Assembly (NCBI GenBank): GCA_963668605.1 | Contig: OY764903.1 | Span: 1,488,001-1,552,000, forward strand | Source of the DNA: G963668605 sp963668605 | Lineage (GTDB): Bacteria; Acidobacteriota; Terriglobia; Bryobacterales; Bryobacteraceae | DNA length: 64,000 nt | Reading direction: 5' to 3' | Shown: piece by piece, positions 27,204-37,500 of the stretch | How positions within the stretch are numbered: position 1 is the first letter of the stretch | Layout of the letters: each line of letters opens with the position of its first letter | The notes under the pieces: generated by a model | The model's input: only the letters and a program-made list of their open reading frames with translations | Databases searched by the model: none | What the model was told of the DNA's origin: nothing | Translations under genes and position numbers: made by a program

Positions 27204-28685
27204 ATGGCGATCAATAGACGACAATTCCTCTTTTCTACGCTTGCCGCCGCTGCTTCCGGCGCTTCACGCAACCCGAACTTCATCATTATTCTGGCGGATG
27301 ATCTAGGCTACGGGGACCTGCACTGCTACGGCAGCAAGACCAACTCAACGCCGAACCTGGACCGCATGGCGGCCGACGGCGTTCGCTTCACGGATTGCTA
27401 CGTTCCGATGCCCTACTGCGCCCCATCGCGTGCGTCGCTGCTCACGGGACGGTATCCATTCCGCCACGGGATGTGGTCCAATCCGGCCCCGGATTCCGGC
27501 ATCGATATCGCGCTGCGTTTGAGCGAAGTCACGATCGCGGAAGCGCTCAAACCGCGCGGTTATGAGAGCATGTGCATCGGCAAGTGGCACCTTGGCCATA
27601 CGCCCGAATCCCTGCCCCGGCAACAAGGCTTCGGCGAATACTATGGCATTCCGTACTCCAACGACATGCGTCCGGTGCAGATCGTGCATAACGAGAAAGT
27701 GGTCCAGTACCCCGTTGTTCAGGGCCACCTGACCCGCGATTACACGGCGCGTGCATTGGAGTTTATCAGCCGCAAGCGAAGCAATCCATTTCTGCTCTAC
27801 CTGGCGCACAACATGCCGCACAAGCCGCTGGCCGCTTCCGAAGAGTTCTACTCGCGCCAACCGGGCCGGCTCTATGCCGATGTGATCCGGGAGTTGGACT
27901 GGTCGGTCGGTGAGGTCCTGAAAAAGATCAAGGAACTCGGGATCGAGCGAGACACGGTAGTGCTGTTTCTCTCCGACAACGGCCCTTGGTACGGAGGCAG
28001 CACAGGCGTCTTTCGAGGCATGAAAGCGCGGCCCTGGGAGGGCGGAATCCGCATACCGCTGATTGCACATTGGCCCGGCCACATTCCGCCGGGGCTCGTC
28101 AGCCGGGAGATCTGCGGCGTCATCGACGTGTTTCCTACGCTCTGCCAACTGGCTGGAGCGCCTGTGCCGGACGACCGCGTGATCGACGGCAAGGACATTC
28201 TGCCGCTGATGACCAAGTCTGGCGCCGCCTCGCCGCACGAGGCGATTTACGCGATGTCAGGGCCACAACTGCACGTGATCCGATCCGGTAAATGGAAATT
28301 GCACGTGCGCACGCCGGGCAGTTCGACTGCGATCGATGCCGGCCCGGATTGGGTCGACCCGCGCGGACCCGACGGCCTCACCATCATCGCCCAGTTTGAA
28401 CAGGCACGTCCGAACCAGTATCCCGGGCGGCAAACGGGCGACGCTCCGAAGGAGATGATGCTTTTCGATCTGGAGAAGGATCCATCCGAAGAGCATGATG
28501 CCGCCCAGGCGAACCCCGAAGTAGTAAAGCGGCTGCGCACCCTCTTCGACAAGCTGGATGCGCAGGTACCGGTGTTTGAGCCGATCCAGCCAAAGTGGCG
28601 CGGAATCCGCCAGATCAAGGGCGGCGACCTGAAGTATCAGCCAGAAGCTGAGTCTGTTCCCGTGCCGCGGGTAAAAAAGAAGTGA
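27204..28685 (+). CDS. Tat-exported Cys-type sulfatase (operon gene 1)
   Basis: The protein has 493 residues with Tat signal MAINRRQFLFSTLAAAASG. Motifs are IILADDLGYGDLHCYG (metal Asps 32-33), C72-APSR-ASLLTGRYP (formylglycine site), IGKWHLGH, LAHNMPHKPLAA, LFLSDNGPWYGGSTG and RSGKWKLHV. This is the arylsulfatase A-like set. CAPSR differs from the CTPAR of the sulfatase at 22370 but both fit C-x-P-x-R. A lysine-rich tail (VPRVKKK) closes it. Its stop overlaps the next sulfatase start as GTGA. Confidence 0.93.
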   Translation: MAINRRQFLFSTLAAAASGASRNPNFIIILADDLGYGDLHCYGSKTNSTPNLDRMAADGVRFTDCYVPMPYCAPSRASLLTGRYPFRHGMWSNPAPDSGIDIALRLSEVTIAEALKPRGYESMCIGKWHLGHTPESLPRQQGFGEYYGIPYSNDMRPVQIVHNEKVVQYPVVQGHLTRDYTARALEFISRKRSNPFLLYLAHNMPHKPLAASEEFYSRQPGRLYADVIRELDWSVGEVLKKIKELGIERDTVVLFLSDNGPWYGGSTGVFRGMKARPWEGGIRIPLIAHWPGHIPPGLVSREICGVIDVFPTLCQLAGAPVPDDRVIDGKDILPLMTKSGAASPHEAIYAMSGPQLHVIRSGKWKLHVRTPGSSTAIDAGPDWVDPRGPDGLTIIAQFEQARPNQYPGRQTGDAPKEMMLFDLEKDPSEEHDAAQANPEVVKRLRTLFDKLDAQVPVFEPIQPKWRGIRQIKGGDLKYQPEAESVPVPRVKKK

Positions 28686-30214
28686 AGCGCCGCAATTTAC
28701 TGACAGCCGCCGCGGGCGTTCCGTTCGCGCTAAACTCCGCCGCGCCGAAGAATCCGAATCTGCTCTTCATCATGACCGACCAGCAGCGCTTCGACGCTCT
28801 CACCTGCGCCGGCAACCAGATTTTGAAGACTCCCAACATCGATCGCCTGGCCCGGCAAGGGGCCATGTTCCAGACGGCGATCACACCCTGCCCGGTCTGC
28901 GTGCCCTCGCGCACCAGCATTCTGACCGGCAAGAGCATGCAGGGAACCGGCGTGACGGGCAACGACGCTGCGGCCGACACGAAGCTCGACTCCGGTCCGT
29001 CCTTCGATAATCTGCTGGCCGAACGCGGATACCACACGGAATATTACGGGAAGTATCATGCGCCGTACCGCATGGCGATGACCTACAAGAACAAGGTGCC
29101 CTACGCCGGCAAACGCGTGGAAGGGGCGCCGTCGCACCGGCAGCAGTACCTCGATTATCTCGACAAGCACGCGCCGTCGCGCGCGTTGCGCGTTGGCGAA
29201 CTGATGAGCAAGGACTTCGCTCGTCCCTACGTCCCGGCTATCCTCGATGCACGCTACAAGAATCCCGAAGCTGCCTCCGGCCAGGGCGAGGTCTTCGGCT
29301 GGCTGCAGATTCCCAAAGAGCATTCCTTCACGGCTTACACGGTGGACGAAGCCATCCACTCGTTGAACGGAATGGGCAAGGGACCGTTCAGCTTGACCTG
29401 TTCCATCGGTCCGCCGCATCCACCTTTCCTGAACGTCTCTCCGTACTGGGGGATGTATCCAGCCAAGGACATACCGCTGCCGAAGAACTTCCGGCATGAC
29501 ATGGCCTGGTCCCCCTATCGCGAGCGAGCGGCGCGCATGGCGGCCTATCACGTACCCGAAAACGTCCAAGCCGGCCTGTCGATCTACTACGGCATGGTGA
29601 AGGAGATCGACGACAACGTCGGGCGGCTGCTCGCGAGATTGGACGAACTCGGGCTGGCGGACAATACGCTGGTCGTTTTCACTTCGGATCATGGCGAGAT
29701 GATGGGATCGCACGGCATGGGATCGAAGATGGTCTTCTATGAGGAGTCCGTGCACGTTCCATTGCTGATGAGGTTCCCCGGTCGAATCCAGCCGGGGACT
29801 ACGATTGCCGATCCGGTTTCGCTAATGGATCTGTTTGCGACGATCCTGGATTACACGGGGACGGCGGCGCCGCGGCGCGAAGGCTACAGCCTGCGGCCGC
29901 TGATCGAACGTGGAAAGACGGCGCCGCCCGATTACCGGGTCTCGGAGTGGCACGGAGAAAACGTGCCTAACTTCATGGTGCGCACACGGGATTGGAAGCT
30001 GATCATGGCCAAGAATCCCGCATCGAAAGCCACGGACGCACTGTTCCATTTGAGAGAAGATCCCTTCGAAATGACAAACCTGCTCGGCGCGCCCGGCGAT
30101 CGCACACGATACCGCAAACAGGCGGACGAGATGAAGGGCCGATTGCTCGAATGGCTGGCACGGGCGGGTTCTCCGCTTGCCGGCGGAGTTCAGGAGAGGA
30201 AGTTGGGAGCATGA
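28682..30214 (+). CDS. Tat-exported Cys-type sulfatase (operon gene 2)
   Basis: The protein has 510 residues, starting at GTG 28682 inside the previous stop. MKRRNLLTAAAGVPFALNS is a Tat signal. Catalytic motifs are LLFIMTDQQRFDALTC, C73-VPSR-TSILTGKSM, EYYGKYHAPY, VVFTSDHGEMMGSHGM and VRTRDWKLIM. It is closer to the sulfatase at 22370 (MTDQQR, FTSDHGEM) than to its operon neighbours, so the operon combines two sulfatase subfamilies. The next gene starts within its stop (ATGA). Confidence 0.93.
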   Translation: MKRRNLLTAAAGVPFALNSAAPKNPNLLFIMTDQQRFDALTCAGNQILKTPNIDRLARQGAMFQTAITPCPVCVPSRTSILTGKSMQGTGVTGNDAAADTKLDSGPSFDNLLAERGYHTEYYGKYHAPYRMAMTYKNKVPYAGKRVEGAPSHRQQYLDYLDKHAPSRALRVGELMSKDFARPYVPAILDARYKNPEAASGQGEVFGWLQIPKEHSFTAYTVDEAIHSLNGMGKGPFSLTCSIGPPHPPFLNVSPYWGMYPAKDIPLPKNFRHDMAWSPYRERAARMAAYHVPENVQAGLSIYYGMVKEIDDNVGRLLARLDELGLADNTLVVFTSDHGEMMGSHGMGSKMVFYEESVHVPLLMRFPGRIQPGTTIADPVSLMDLFATILDYTGTAAPRREGYSLRPLIERGKTAPPDYRVSEWHGENVPNFMVRTRDWKLIMAKNPASKATDALFHLREDPFEMTNLLGAPGDRTRYRKQADEMKGRLLEWLARAGSPLAGGVQERKLGA

Positions 30215-31575
30215 GCGCAATGACTCGAAGAACGTATTTTCAGACTATGTTTGGCGGGGTGGCTGCGGTGTGCGCCGGCGCCGCTCAGGCGAAAAGGCCG
30301 AACGTCGTGATCATCGTATCCGACGATCAGGGCTACGGCGACATCAGTTGTCAGGACCACGCGAAGGAGATTCGCACGCCGCACATGGACCGGATCGCTC
30401 GGCGCGGCATTCGATTCGAGCAAGGCTACGCAAATGCCTATGTCTGCGCGCCCAGCCGCGCGGCGCTGTTGACGGGAGCGTATCCGCAGCGCTATGGCTT
30501 TTACACGGCATCGGATTCACGCGTCGGATTGCCGCTAAGCCGGATCACCCTGGCTGACGTGCTGAAGAAGGAAGGCTACGCCACCGGCGCGTTCGGCAAG
30601 TGGCATCTGGGCATCGAGCCGGCGTTCCATCCGATGAAGCGCGGCTTCGACGAGTTTTACGGATTCCTCGGCCACGGCGGGCACGACTACTTCAACCTGA
30701 AGCGCACCGGCGAGCAATTCAACTCGATTCTGCGCAACTACGAGGCGATCGACGAAACCGGATATCTCACCGACAACCTGGGCCGCGAGGCGGTTTCCTT
30801 CATCGCGCGAAACGACAAGAAGCCGTTCTTTCTTTACCTGGCGTTCAACGCGGTGCACTTCCCTCTGCAAGCTCCGAAGGAAATCATCCGCAAGTATGAT
30901 ACCGGCGATCCGAATCGCGACATTCTGCTCGCGATGCTGGAGTGCGAAAACAACGCGATCGGCAAGGTGCTTGACGAACTCGACGCCCGCAAGCTCTCGG
31001 ACAACACGATCATCGTGTTTGTCTCCGATAACGGCGGCGCGCGCAACAACGCGTCGAACAATGGCAAGCTACGCGATTACAAACACAGCGTGTACGAGGG
31101 CGGCATCCGCGTTCCATTCCTGATGAGCTGGCCCGGCCACCTCAAAGAGAATTCGACCTCGCGCGAGCCGGTGATGTTTCTGGGCGTCATGCCGACCATT
31201 GCTGCCGCGGTGGGCGCGCAGTTGCCCCAAGGGCTAGCGTTCGATGGCCGCAATATGTTGCCGGTGTTGACCGGGAAATCTTCCAAGCCATTGCACGAAG
31301 CGCTCTTCTGGGACGGCGCCGAAGAGAAGACTGCGATCCGCTCGGGCCGCTGGAAGTTGGTCAACAACAAGAACAAAATCGAGCTGTTCGATCTGGATCT
31401 GGATGTAGGCGAAAAATCCGACCTCGCCGCACAGAAGCCCGAGATCGTTGCCCAATTACGCCAGAAGTTCGACGCCTGGAGCAAATTGAACGCTCCGCGC
31501 ATCGGCAAGGGCGGCGCCAACGACGAAGGCGAAGACGGAGTCCGCCGCGACCGCAAGAAGGGCAAAAAGAAGTAA
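30211..31575 (+). CDS. Tat-exported Cys-type sulfatase (operon gene 3)
   Basis: The protein has 454 residues. The chosen start, ATG 30211, overlaps the previous stop (ATGA) and leads directly into MSAMTRRTYFQTMFGGVAAV, a Tat signal; an upstream in-frame start would bury it. Motifs are VVIIVSDDQGYGDISC, C79-APSR-AALLTGAYP, GKWHLGIEP, LAFNAVHFPLQAP, VFVSDNGGARNNASNNG and AIRSGRWKLVN. The tail is very basic (GVRRDRKKGKKK). It is followed by a dead TonB receptor gene, the likely partner importer. Confidence 0.93.
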   Translation: MSAMTRRTYFQTMFGGVAAVCAGAAQAKRPNVVIIVSDDQGYGDISCQDHAKEIRTPHMDRIARRGIRFEQGYANAYVCAPSRAALLTGAYPQRYGFYTASDSRVGLPLSRITLADVLKKEGYATGAFGKWHLGIEPAFHPMKRGFDEFYGFLGHGGHDYFNLKRTGEQFNSILRNYEAIDETGYLTDNLGREAVSFIARNDKKPFFLYLAFNAVHFPLQAPKEIIRKYDTGDPNRDILLAMLECENNAIGKVLDELDARKLSDNTIIVFVSDNGGARNNASNNGKLRDYKHSVYEGGIRVPFLMSWPGHLKENSTSREPVMFLGVMPTIAAAVGAQLPQGLAFDGRNMLPVLTGKSSKPLHEALFWDGAEEKTAIRSGRWKLVNNKNKIELFDLDLDVGEKSDLAAQKPEIVAQLRQKFDAWSKLNAPRIGKGGANDEGEDGVRRDRKKGKKK

Positions 31576-31610
31576 GCTGAGCGCCCGGCCGCCACGATAA
31601 GGACTCATTT

Positions 31611-33045
31611 ATGCGTAAGAAACTACCTGCTCTTTTATTAGCCATGCTGCCCATTGCGATGTTGTGGGCACAATCTCCCCAGGCAAACATCAGCGGGACC
31701 GTGAAGGACGGACAGGGCACCGTGGCGCCCGGAGTATCAGTCTCCGCGAAGCACAACGAGACCGGGGTCGCCACCACCGTGGTCACCAACGATTCCGGGT
31801 TTTACTCCATGCAGGCGCTGGCGGTGGCTTCCCGGCCTCTCCGCACGATGCCGACTGGAACGATTTCGCTCCCCGTGTTGGTTTTGCCTGGAAAGCATTT
31901 GGCAGCACGAAGACAGTGGTCCGCGGAGCTTTCGGCATCTTCTATGCGGCTCCCTACGACGGCGGCGACGCCACCACGTCGGTTGCGACAGGCTTCGGAG
32001 ATTCACTGGCCATTCCCAACGGCGGCGACGGCACCCCCATCTCCTTCCGGCTGCGCGACCCGATTCCCGTGACCACCATCCACAGCACACTCGACGACAG
32101 CTTCGGCGCGGTTCCCGTGGGAACTCAGCCATTCACCTCAGTCAGTTTCTATGAGCGCAAACGCGCCACCGGGTATTCGCAACAGATGAACCTCTCGGTG
32201 CAGCACGAAGTGTTCGGCGGCATGATGGTGGATCTCGGTTATCTCGGCAACCTCTCGCGCAAGATGCCGAGCGATCCACTATCCATCAACCAGATCCGTC
32301 CCGAACTGCTTGGTCCCGGCAGCAGCCAGGCGCTTCGGCCATATCCGCAATTCTCAGACGTGCTGGTCCAATCGCCGGCGCTGGGCGTGATGAATTACCA
32401 CGCGTTTGTGGCCAAGGCGCAGAAGCGCTTCTCCAAGGGTTTCAACCTCCTCGCGACGTACACGTGGTCCAAAGCGCTCGATAACACAACGTCTATCGCC
32501 GCCCTCGGCAACGAGGGCAGCGCGTATTCAAACCTGTACAACCGGCGGGCGGATTACGGACCATCGGAAAACGACATCCACCACCGCATTACCTGGAGTT
32601 CGGTCTACCAGATGCCGTTTGGCCGCGGCCGCAAGTACGGCAATAACAGCTTGGCGGGCGCTGTTTTCGGCAACTGGTCGATCGGGTCGGTACTGATCTG
32701 GCAAACCGCGCCGCCGTTCACCGTGCGAACCTCGGTGCCTCCGAGCGGTCGATCTACCGGTGGTTCGACACCGGGGCGTTTAGCCAGCCGGCTCAATACC
32801 AATTCGGCAATCAGGGCATCAACATTGTTCGGGCCGCCAACCGCTTGTCGGTGAACGGCTCGATCCTACGCGATTTTCCGATCAATGATCGGTTCCGCTT
32901 CCAACTCCGCGGAGAAGCATTCAACTTGCTGAACAGTGCCGTCTTCGGGTTGCCCGGCCAGGTACTAGGCAACGCCGATTTCGGAATCGTCAGTACGGCC
33001 GCATCTCCAAGGCAGGTTCAACTGGGTCTGCGCCTCGTGTTTTGA
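31611..33045 (+). pseudogene. Decayed Oar-type TonB-dependent receptor
   Basis: The frame at 31611 gives a signal peptide (MRKKLPALLLAMLPIAMLWAQ) and a carboxypeptidase-regulatory start (QANISGTVKDGQGTVAPGVSV, then NDSGFYSMQAL). Near 31820-31850 it jumps to another frame at DADWNDFAPRVGFAWKAFG, which in the intact receptor lies about 600 residues later. The barrel frame then breaks again near 32725-32740 (PPFTVRTS). A third frame carries ERSIYRWFDTGAFSQPAQYQFGN through QVQLGLRLVF, ending at 33045. The plug and most of the barrel are gone, with at least two frame changes. The gene is 35 bp after the sulfatase operon. Confidence 0.85.
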
Positions 33046-33087
33046 CATGGGGCGACTTGACGAGATGGCAGATGTCAGTTTGAACAC

Positions 33088-33118
33088 GAAGGCGGGCCAG
33101 ATCATCAGGCCCGCCTTC
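33088..33118. terminator. Strong stem-loop after the dead TonB receptor
   Basis: GAAGGCGGGCC and GGCCCGCCTTC form a perfect 11-bp stem around a nine-base loop. No T tract follows on either strand, so it is terminator-like rather than a classical intrinsic terminator. It lies between the pseudogene and the GH99-like gene. Confidence 0.55.
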
Positions 33119-33137
33119 AAAATATACTGGTAACGCC

Positions 33138-34448
33138 ATGAACCTGAACACAACCGTACGGTGCGCTGCCCTGCTTTTCGTGCCCTTGGCGTTCCATCAC
33201 CTCCAGGCTGCAGATCGCGTGGACCCGTCCACGCTCGAAGGAAAAGTGTTGTTCGGGTATCAAGGCTGGTTCGATTGCGCCTCAGAGCAGGTGCCCGGAA
33301 GCACCTGGAGTCACTGGTCGCGCGGCGTACCGAAAACCGAGACGCTTGCCATCGACATGTATCCCGATCTGAGCGAATTCGACCACGACGAACTTTGCGC
33401 CGTGCCCGGCATGACGATCGGCGGCAAGCCCGCTTACCTGTTCACATCTCGGAACGCGAAGACTGTGCTGCGGCACTTTCGCTGGATGAAGGACTACGGC
33501 CTCGATGGCGTCCTGGTGCAGCGTTTCATAAGCGGCGCCGGGCGCAATCGCGCATCGGGAGACGTCGTGCTCAAGAACATCATGGCGGCCGCGGCCGCAA
33601 CCGGACGCACCTTCGCCATCGAGTACGACATCAGCGGTGGTAAGGAAGAGAGCTTCTTTCAACTCCTGCGCGACGACTGGGCCTACCTGGTAGACGACCT
33701 TAAAGTCACGTCGCATCCGAACTATCTCCGCCACAAGAGTAAACCGGTACTTTCCGTCTGGGGTATGGGACTCGGCACCGTCGACAAGCATCCGCCCGAA
33801 AAGCCGGAAGTCGCCAAGCAGGTGATCGAGTGGTTCCAAAACGGTGCGCCTCCGAAGTATCGTGTCGCTTACATGGGCGGAACGCCCGCACGCTGGCGCA
33901 CGCTGAAGGCGGATGCCGCCAAGGATCCCGGCTGGAGCGAGGTCTACCGAAAGATGGACGTGGTTCAACCCTGGACTGTGGGCCGCTATCGAACCAACGC
34001 GCAAGTCGATGACTGGAAGAAGAATGAACTCGAGCCTGATGTGGCAGAGTTGCGCAAAAACGGCCAGGTGTACATGCCGGTCGTGTTTCCCGGATTCTCG
34101 TGGTTTAACCTGAACCGTGACTCGCCTAAGAATGCGATTCCGCGCAACCGCGGCGAATTTCTGTGGCGGCAAGCCTACAACGCAAAAGCCGCGGGCGCCA
34201 CGGTTCTCAAGATCGCGATGTTCGACGAAGTGAACGAAGCAACCGCAATGTTCAAACTGGCGGCGAGGCGCACTGACGCACCGGAGCAGGGCTTCTGGTT
34301 GACGCTCGATGCCGATGGCGGCGATCTGCCTAGCGATTGGTATTTGAGATTGGCCGGCGAGATTACGCGAGCTTTCCACGGGGAGATTCCGTTCGAAGCC
34401 GCGCTGCCGGAAACGCGGCGCGTAGCGCCCGCGCGCGATCTGCAATAA
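33138..34448 (+). CDS. Secreted GH99/GH71-like glycoside hydrolase
   Basis: The protein has 436 residues and a signal peptide (MNLNTTVRCAALLFVPLAFHHLQA). The body begins with GKVLFGYQGWFDC, a start typical of the GH71/GH99-like family, then WMKDYGLDGVLVQRFI, TFAIEYDISGG, KPVLSVWGMG, VVQPWTVGRY, PVVFPGFSWFNLN and LKIAMFDEVNEATAMFK. The acidic pair in MFDEVNEA is the likely catalytic region. The family includes endo-alpha-mannosidases, and related proteins are often annotated as xylosidase/arabinosidase. The substrate is not predictable. The TonB receptor follows it directly. Confidence 0.78.
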   Translation: MNLNTTVRCAALLFVPLAFHHLQAADRVDPSTLEGKVLFGYQGWFDCASEQVPGSTWSHWSRGVPKTETLAIDMYPDLSEFDHDELCAVPGMTIGGKPAYLFTSRNAKTVLRHFRWMKDYGLDGVLVQRFISGAGRNRASGDVVLKNIMAAAAATGRTFAIEYDISGGKEESFFQLLRDDWAYLVDDLKVTSHPNYLRHKSKPVLSVWGMGLGTVDKHPPEKPEVAKQVIEWFQNGAPPKYRVAYMGGTPARWRTLKADAAKDPGWSEVYRKMDVVQPWTVGRYRTNAQVDDWKKNELEPDVAELRKNGQVYMPVVFPGFSWFNLNRDSPKNAIPRNRGEFLWRQAYNAKAAGATVLKIAMFDEVNEATAMFKLAARRTDAPEQGFWLTLDADGGDLPSDWYLRLAGEITRAFHGEIPFEAALPETRRVAPARDLQ

Positions 34449-34503
34449 GATGGATGCAGTTTACGCGCCTTTGCGGCGCGGTGGGTCGAAAAGGAGAGTC
34501 TTC

Positions 34504-37500
34504 ATGAAGTTCCCGACTGTGAGAAAGATTTTCGGAATTGTTCTACTGACGGCTGCGTGTCTTCTGGCTCAGGTTGAGACGGCACGCATCATCGGCACGA
34601 TCAAGGATGCGACCGGGGCTGTGATCCCCGGCGTAGCTGTGACCATCACCAATCTCGGTACCGGTGCGAGTTTCAAAACCGTTTCGCGCGGCGATGGGAC
34701 CTATGAATCGGCCCCGCTGCGGATCGGCTCCTACAGCGTAGCGGCAGAAGCATCCGGCTTCAAGCATATGGTGCGCGAAGGAATCGTGTTGCAGATTCAG
34801 CAGACAGCCATGGTCGATATCGCGATGGAGATCGGTCAGATCTCGCAGGACATCATGGTCACGGCCGCGCCGCCGTTATTGACCGTCAATGAAGCGGCGC
34901 AAGGCCAGGTTATCGACAATCAGAAGATGGTGGAGTTGCCGTTGAACGGACGGGACTATATTCAGTTGGCGCTCCTGTCGGCCGGTACGAACGAAGCGGC
35001 GAACGGCGCGCGCACCGGCGGATTCTCCGGCAGCGGCATGCGCTCGACGCAGAACAATTACCTGCTCGACGGCGTCGATAACAACAATGCGCAGATCGCC
35101 TACCAAGGCAGGCAGGGCGAAGCGGTCAAACCGAACGTGGATGCAATTCAAGAGTTCAAGGTTCTGACCAATTCGTTCTCGGCCGAGTACGGACGCGCGA
35201 CGGGCGCCATCGTGAGCGTGAGCATGAAGTCGGGCACGAACGGCATACACGGAACTGCTTTCGAGTTCCTGCGCAACGAAAAACTGGATGCAAAGAACTT
35301 TTTCGATCTGTCCGATCAACCGAAGCCTCCTTTCAAACGCAACCAGTACGGCTTTTCCGTGGGCGGCCCGATCATCCGCAACAAGACGTTCTTCTTCGGC
35401 GACTATGAAGCCTCGCGCATCCGCGAATCGCGCACAGTCAACAACACGATTCCGACGCAGCGGATGACGAGTGGCGACTTCTCGGAATTGCTGCCGGGTA
35501 CGCGCATCTACGACCCGGCCACTTATGACGCGAAGACCGGACTGCGCACCGCTTTCCCCGGCAATATCATTCCGAAGACACGCTTCGATACAGTCGGCGC
35601 CAAAGTGGCAAGCCTCTATCCGGCTACCAACAAGCCTGGCCTGACGCGCAACTTTCTGTACAATCCTCCCAACCAGACGGACCGCGACCACTTTGACGTG
35701 AAGATCGATCATTCGCTCAGTTCCAAGGACAGCATCTACGGCCGGTACAGCTACCAGCGCGATCTGGAGCCGCGCTCGCCCGACCTGCCCGGACCGGCCT
35801 GGGGCTCCGGCGCAGACGCCAGCGATTTTACGCATCTCGGCAACAACGTTATGGTGGGCTACAACCGCATTTTCACTCCCGCCTTTATCCTCTCGATGAA
35901 AGTCGCCTGGAACCGAATGTTTACTGATCGCGAACCACCGGACAACAGGCTCTACAATCAGGAACTGGGCCTGAAGGGCGTGAACACAACCATTCCGGGC
36001 ATGGCGAACTTCGCGATGACCGGCTACAGCAACATCGGCATCGGCGCGACCACACCCAATCTGGCTGACTCACAGAACCGCCAATTGCTCGCCGATTTCA
36101 CATGGATCCGAGGGAAACATAGTGCGAAGTTCGGCCTCAATTTCAGTTGGTTGCAAAGCTCACTCTTTAATCCGCAAGATGCGTTGGGCGTCTTCTCGTT
36201 CGATGGAGGTTACACCAGAGATCCCAAGACGCTGCGCGAAGGCAACTCCGTTGCGGATCTGCTTCTAGGGACCGCCTACCAGGGGCAGACCTCGACATTC
36301 GCCTACATGAATCAGCGCGCGCCGTATTATGACTTCTATGCGCAGGACGAATGGCGGCTCTCGGAACGCCTCACGCTCAATGTTGGGCTGCGCTACGAAC
36401 TACATCTGCCTTGGGTGGAGACGCGAAACCTGTGGTCCAACTTCGACATCGATACCGTACCAGGCAAGGCCGCTCTGGTTCTTGCGAAGCCCGGATCGCG
36501 TTCCGATCGTGCCACGATAGGAACCGACGCGAACGACTTCGCACCCCGCTTCGGATTCGCCTATCGTGCGGCGCCTCACACCGTAATCCGCGGCGGATAC
36601 GGCATCTACTATGCGCAATATGAAGGATTCGGTGGAGCGCAGTATCTCGAAGTTAACCCGCCATTCACCTACAAAGCGGTGATATCCACAAATCGCATCA
36701 ATCCGACGCTGCTGCTGGCCGATGGTTTGCCGCCCGACACGGTGACGCCGCAGAATGCTAAGAACATACAGACGAGTTCCTACGACCGTAATCTGCGGCA
36801 CGGATACGCGCAGCAGTGGAGCTTTTCCGTGCAGCGCGAACTGCCCGGCCAAATCCTTTTCGAGACGGGTTACTATGCCAACACCGCGCACAAACTGATG
36901 CGCAGAACCGAAGGCAATTGGGCGTTGCCGGGTGCAGGCGCGGTGAATAACAGAAGGCGTTTCACGTCGATTCTGGTTCCCGGCGACAACGTCGTTGTCG
37001 GTCCGCTGGCAGGCACCTTCCGGCAAGAGGCGTCGTCGAATTCCAATTTCAACTCGTTCCAGGTCAAGGTGGAGAAGCGGCTTTCGCACGGCCTCAGCAT
37101 GCTCACGTCCTACATCTGGGCGAAGACAATCAGCGATGGCCGCGGAGAATCAGGCGCAGGCGGCTCGGGCAATTCGCTGCCGCAGGATCCATTGAACTAC
37201 GCCGCGGAACGTTCGCTCGCCGATGAGCATAGAGCGCACCGCTTCGTCGTCAGCTACGTCTATCAGTTGCCGTTCGGACGTGGCAAATCCCACCTGGCGA
37301 ACATGCACGCGGTGCTCGACGGAATACTCGGCGGGTGGAGCATCGGCGGCATAACCACGCTCTCAAGCGGTCGTGTCGTCAGCCTGACCGTCACCGGAAA
37401 TCCGTCGAATACCGGCGGGCCGGATCGTCCCGATGCCCTTCACAGTTGGCAGTTGAGCGGTGACGAGCGTTCTTTGGATCGCTGGTTTGATACCACGGCG

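Noticed and set aside
33282..34445. 387-codon antisense frame over the GH99-like gene
   Set aside because: It is a shadow of the sense gene without recognisable motifs.
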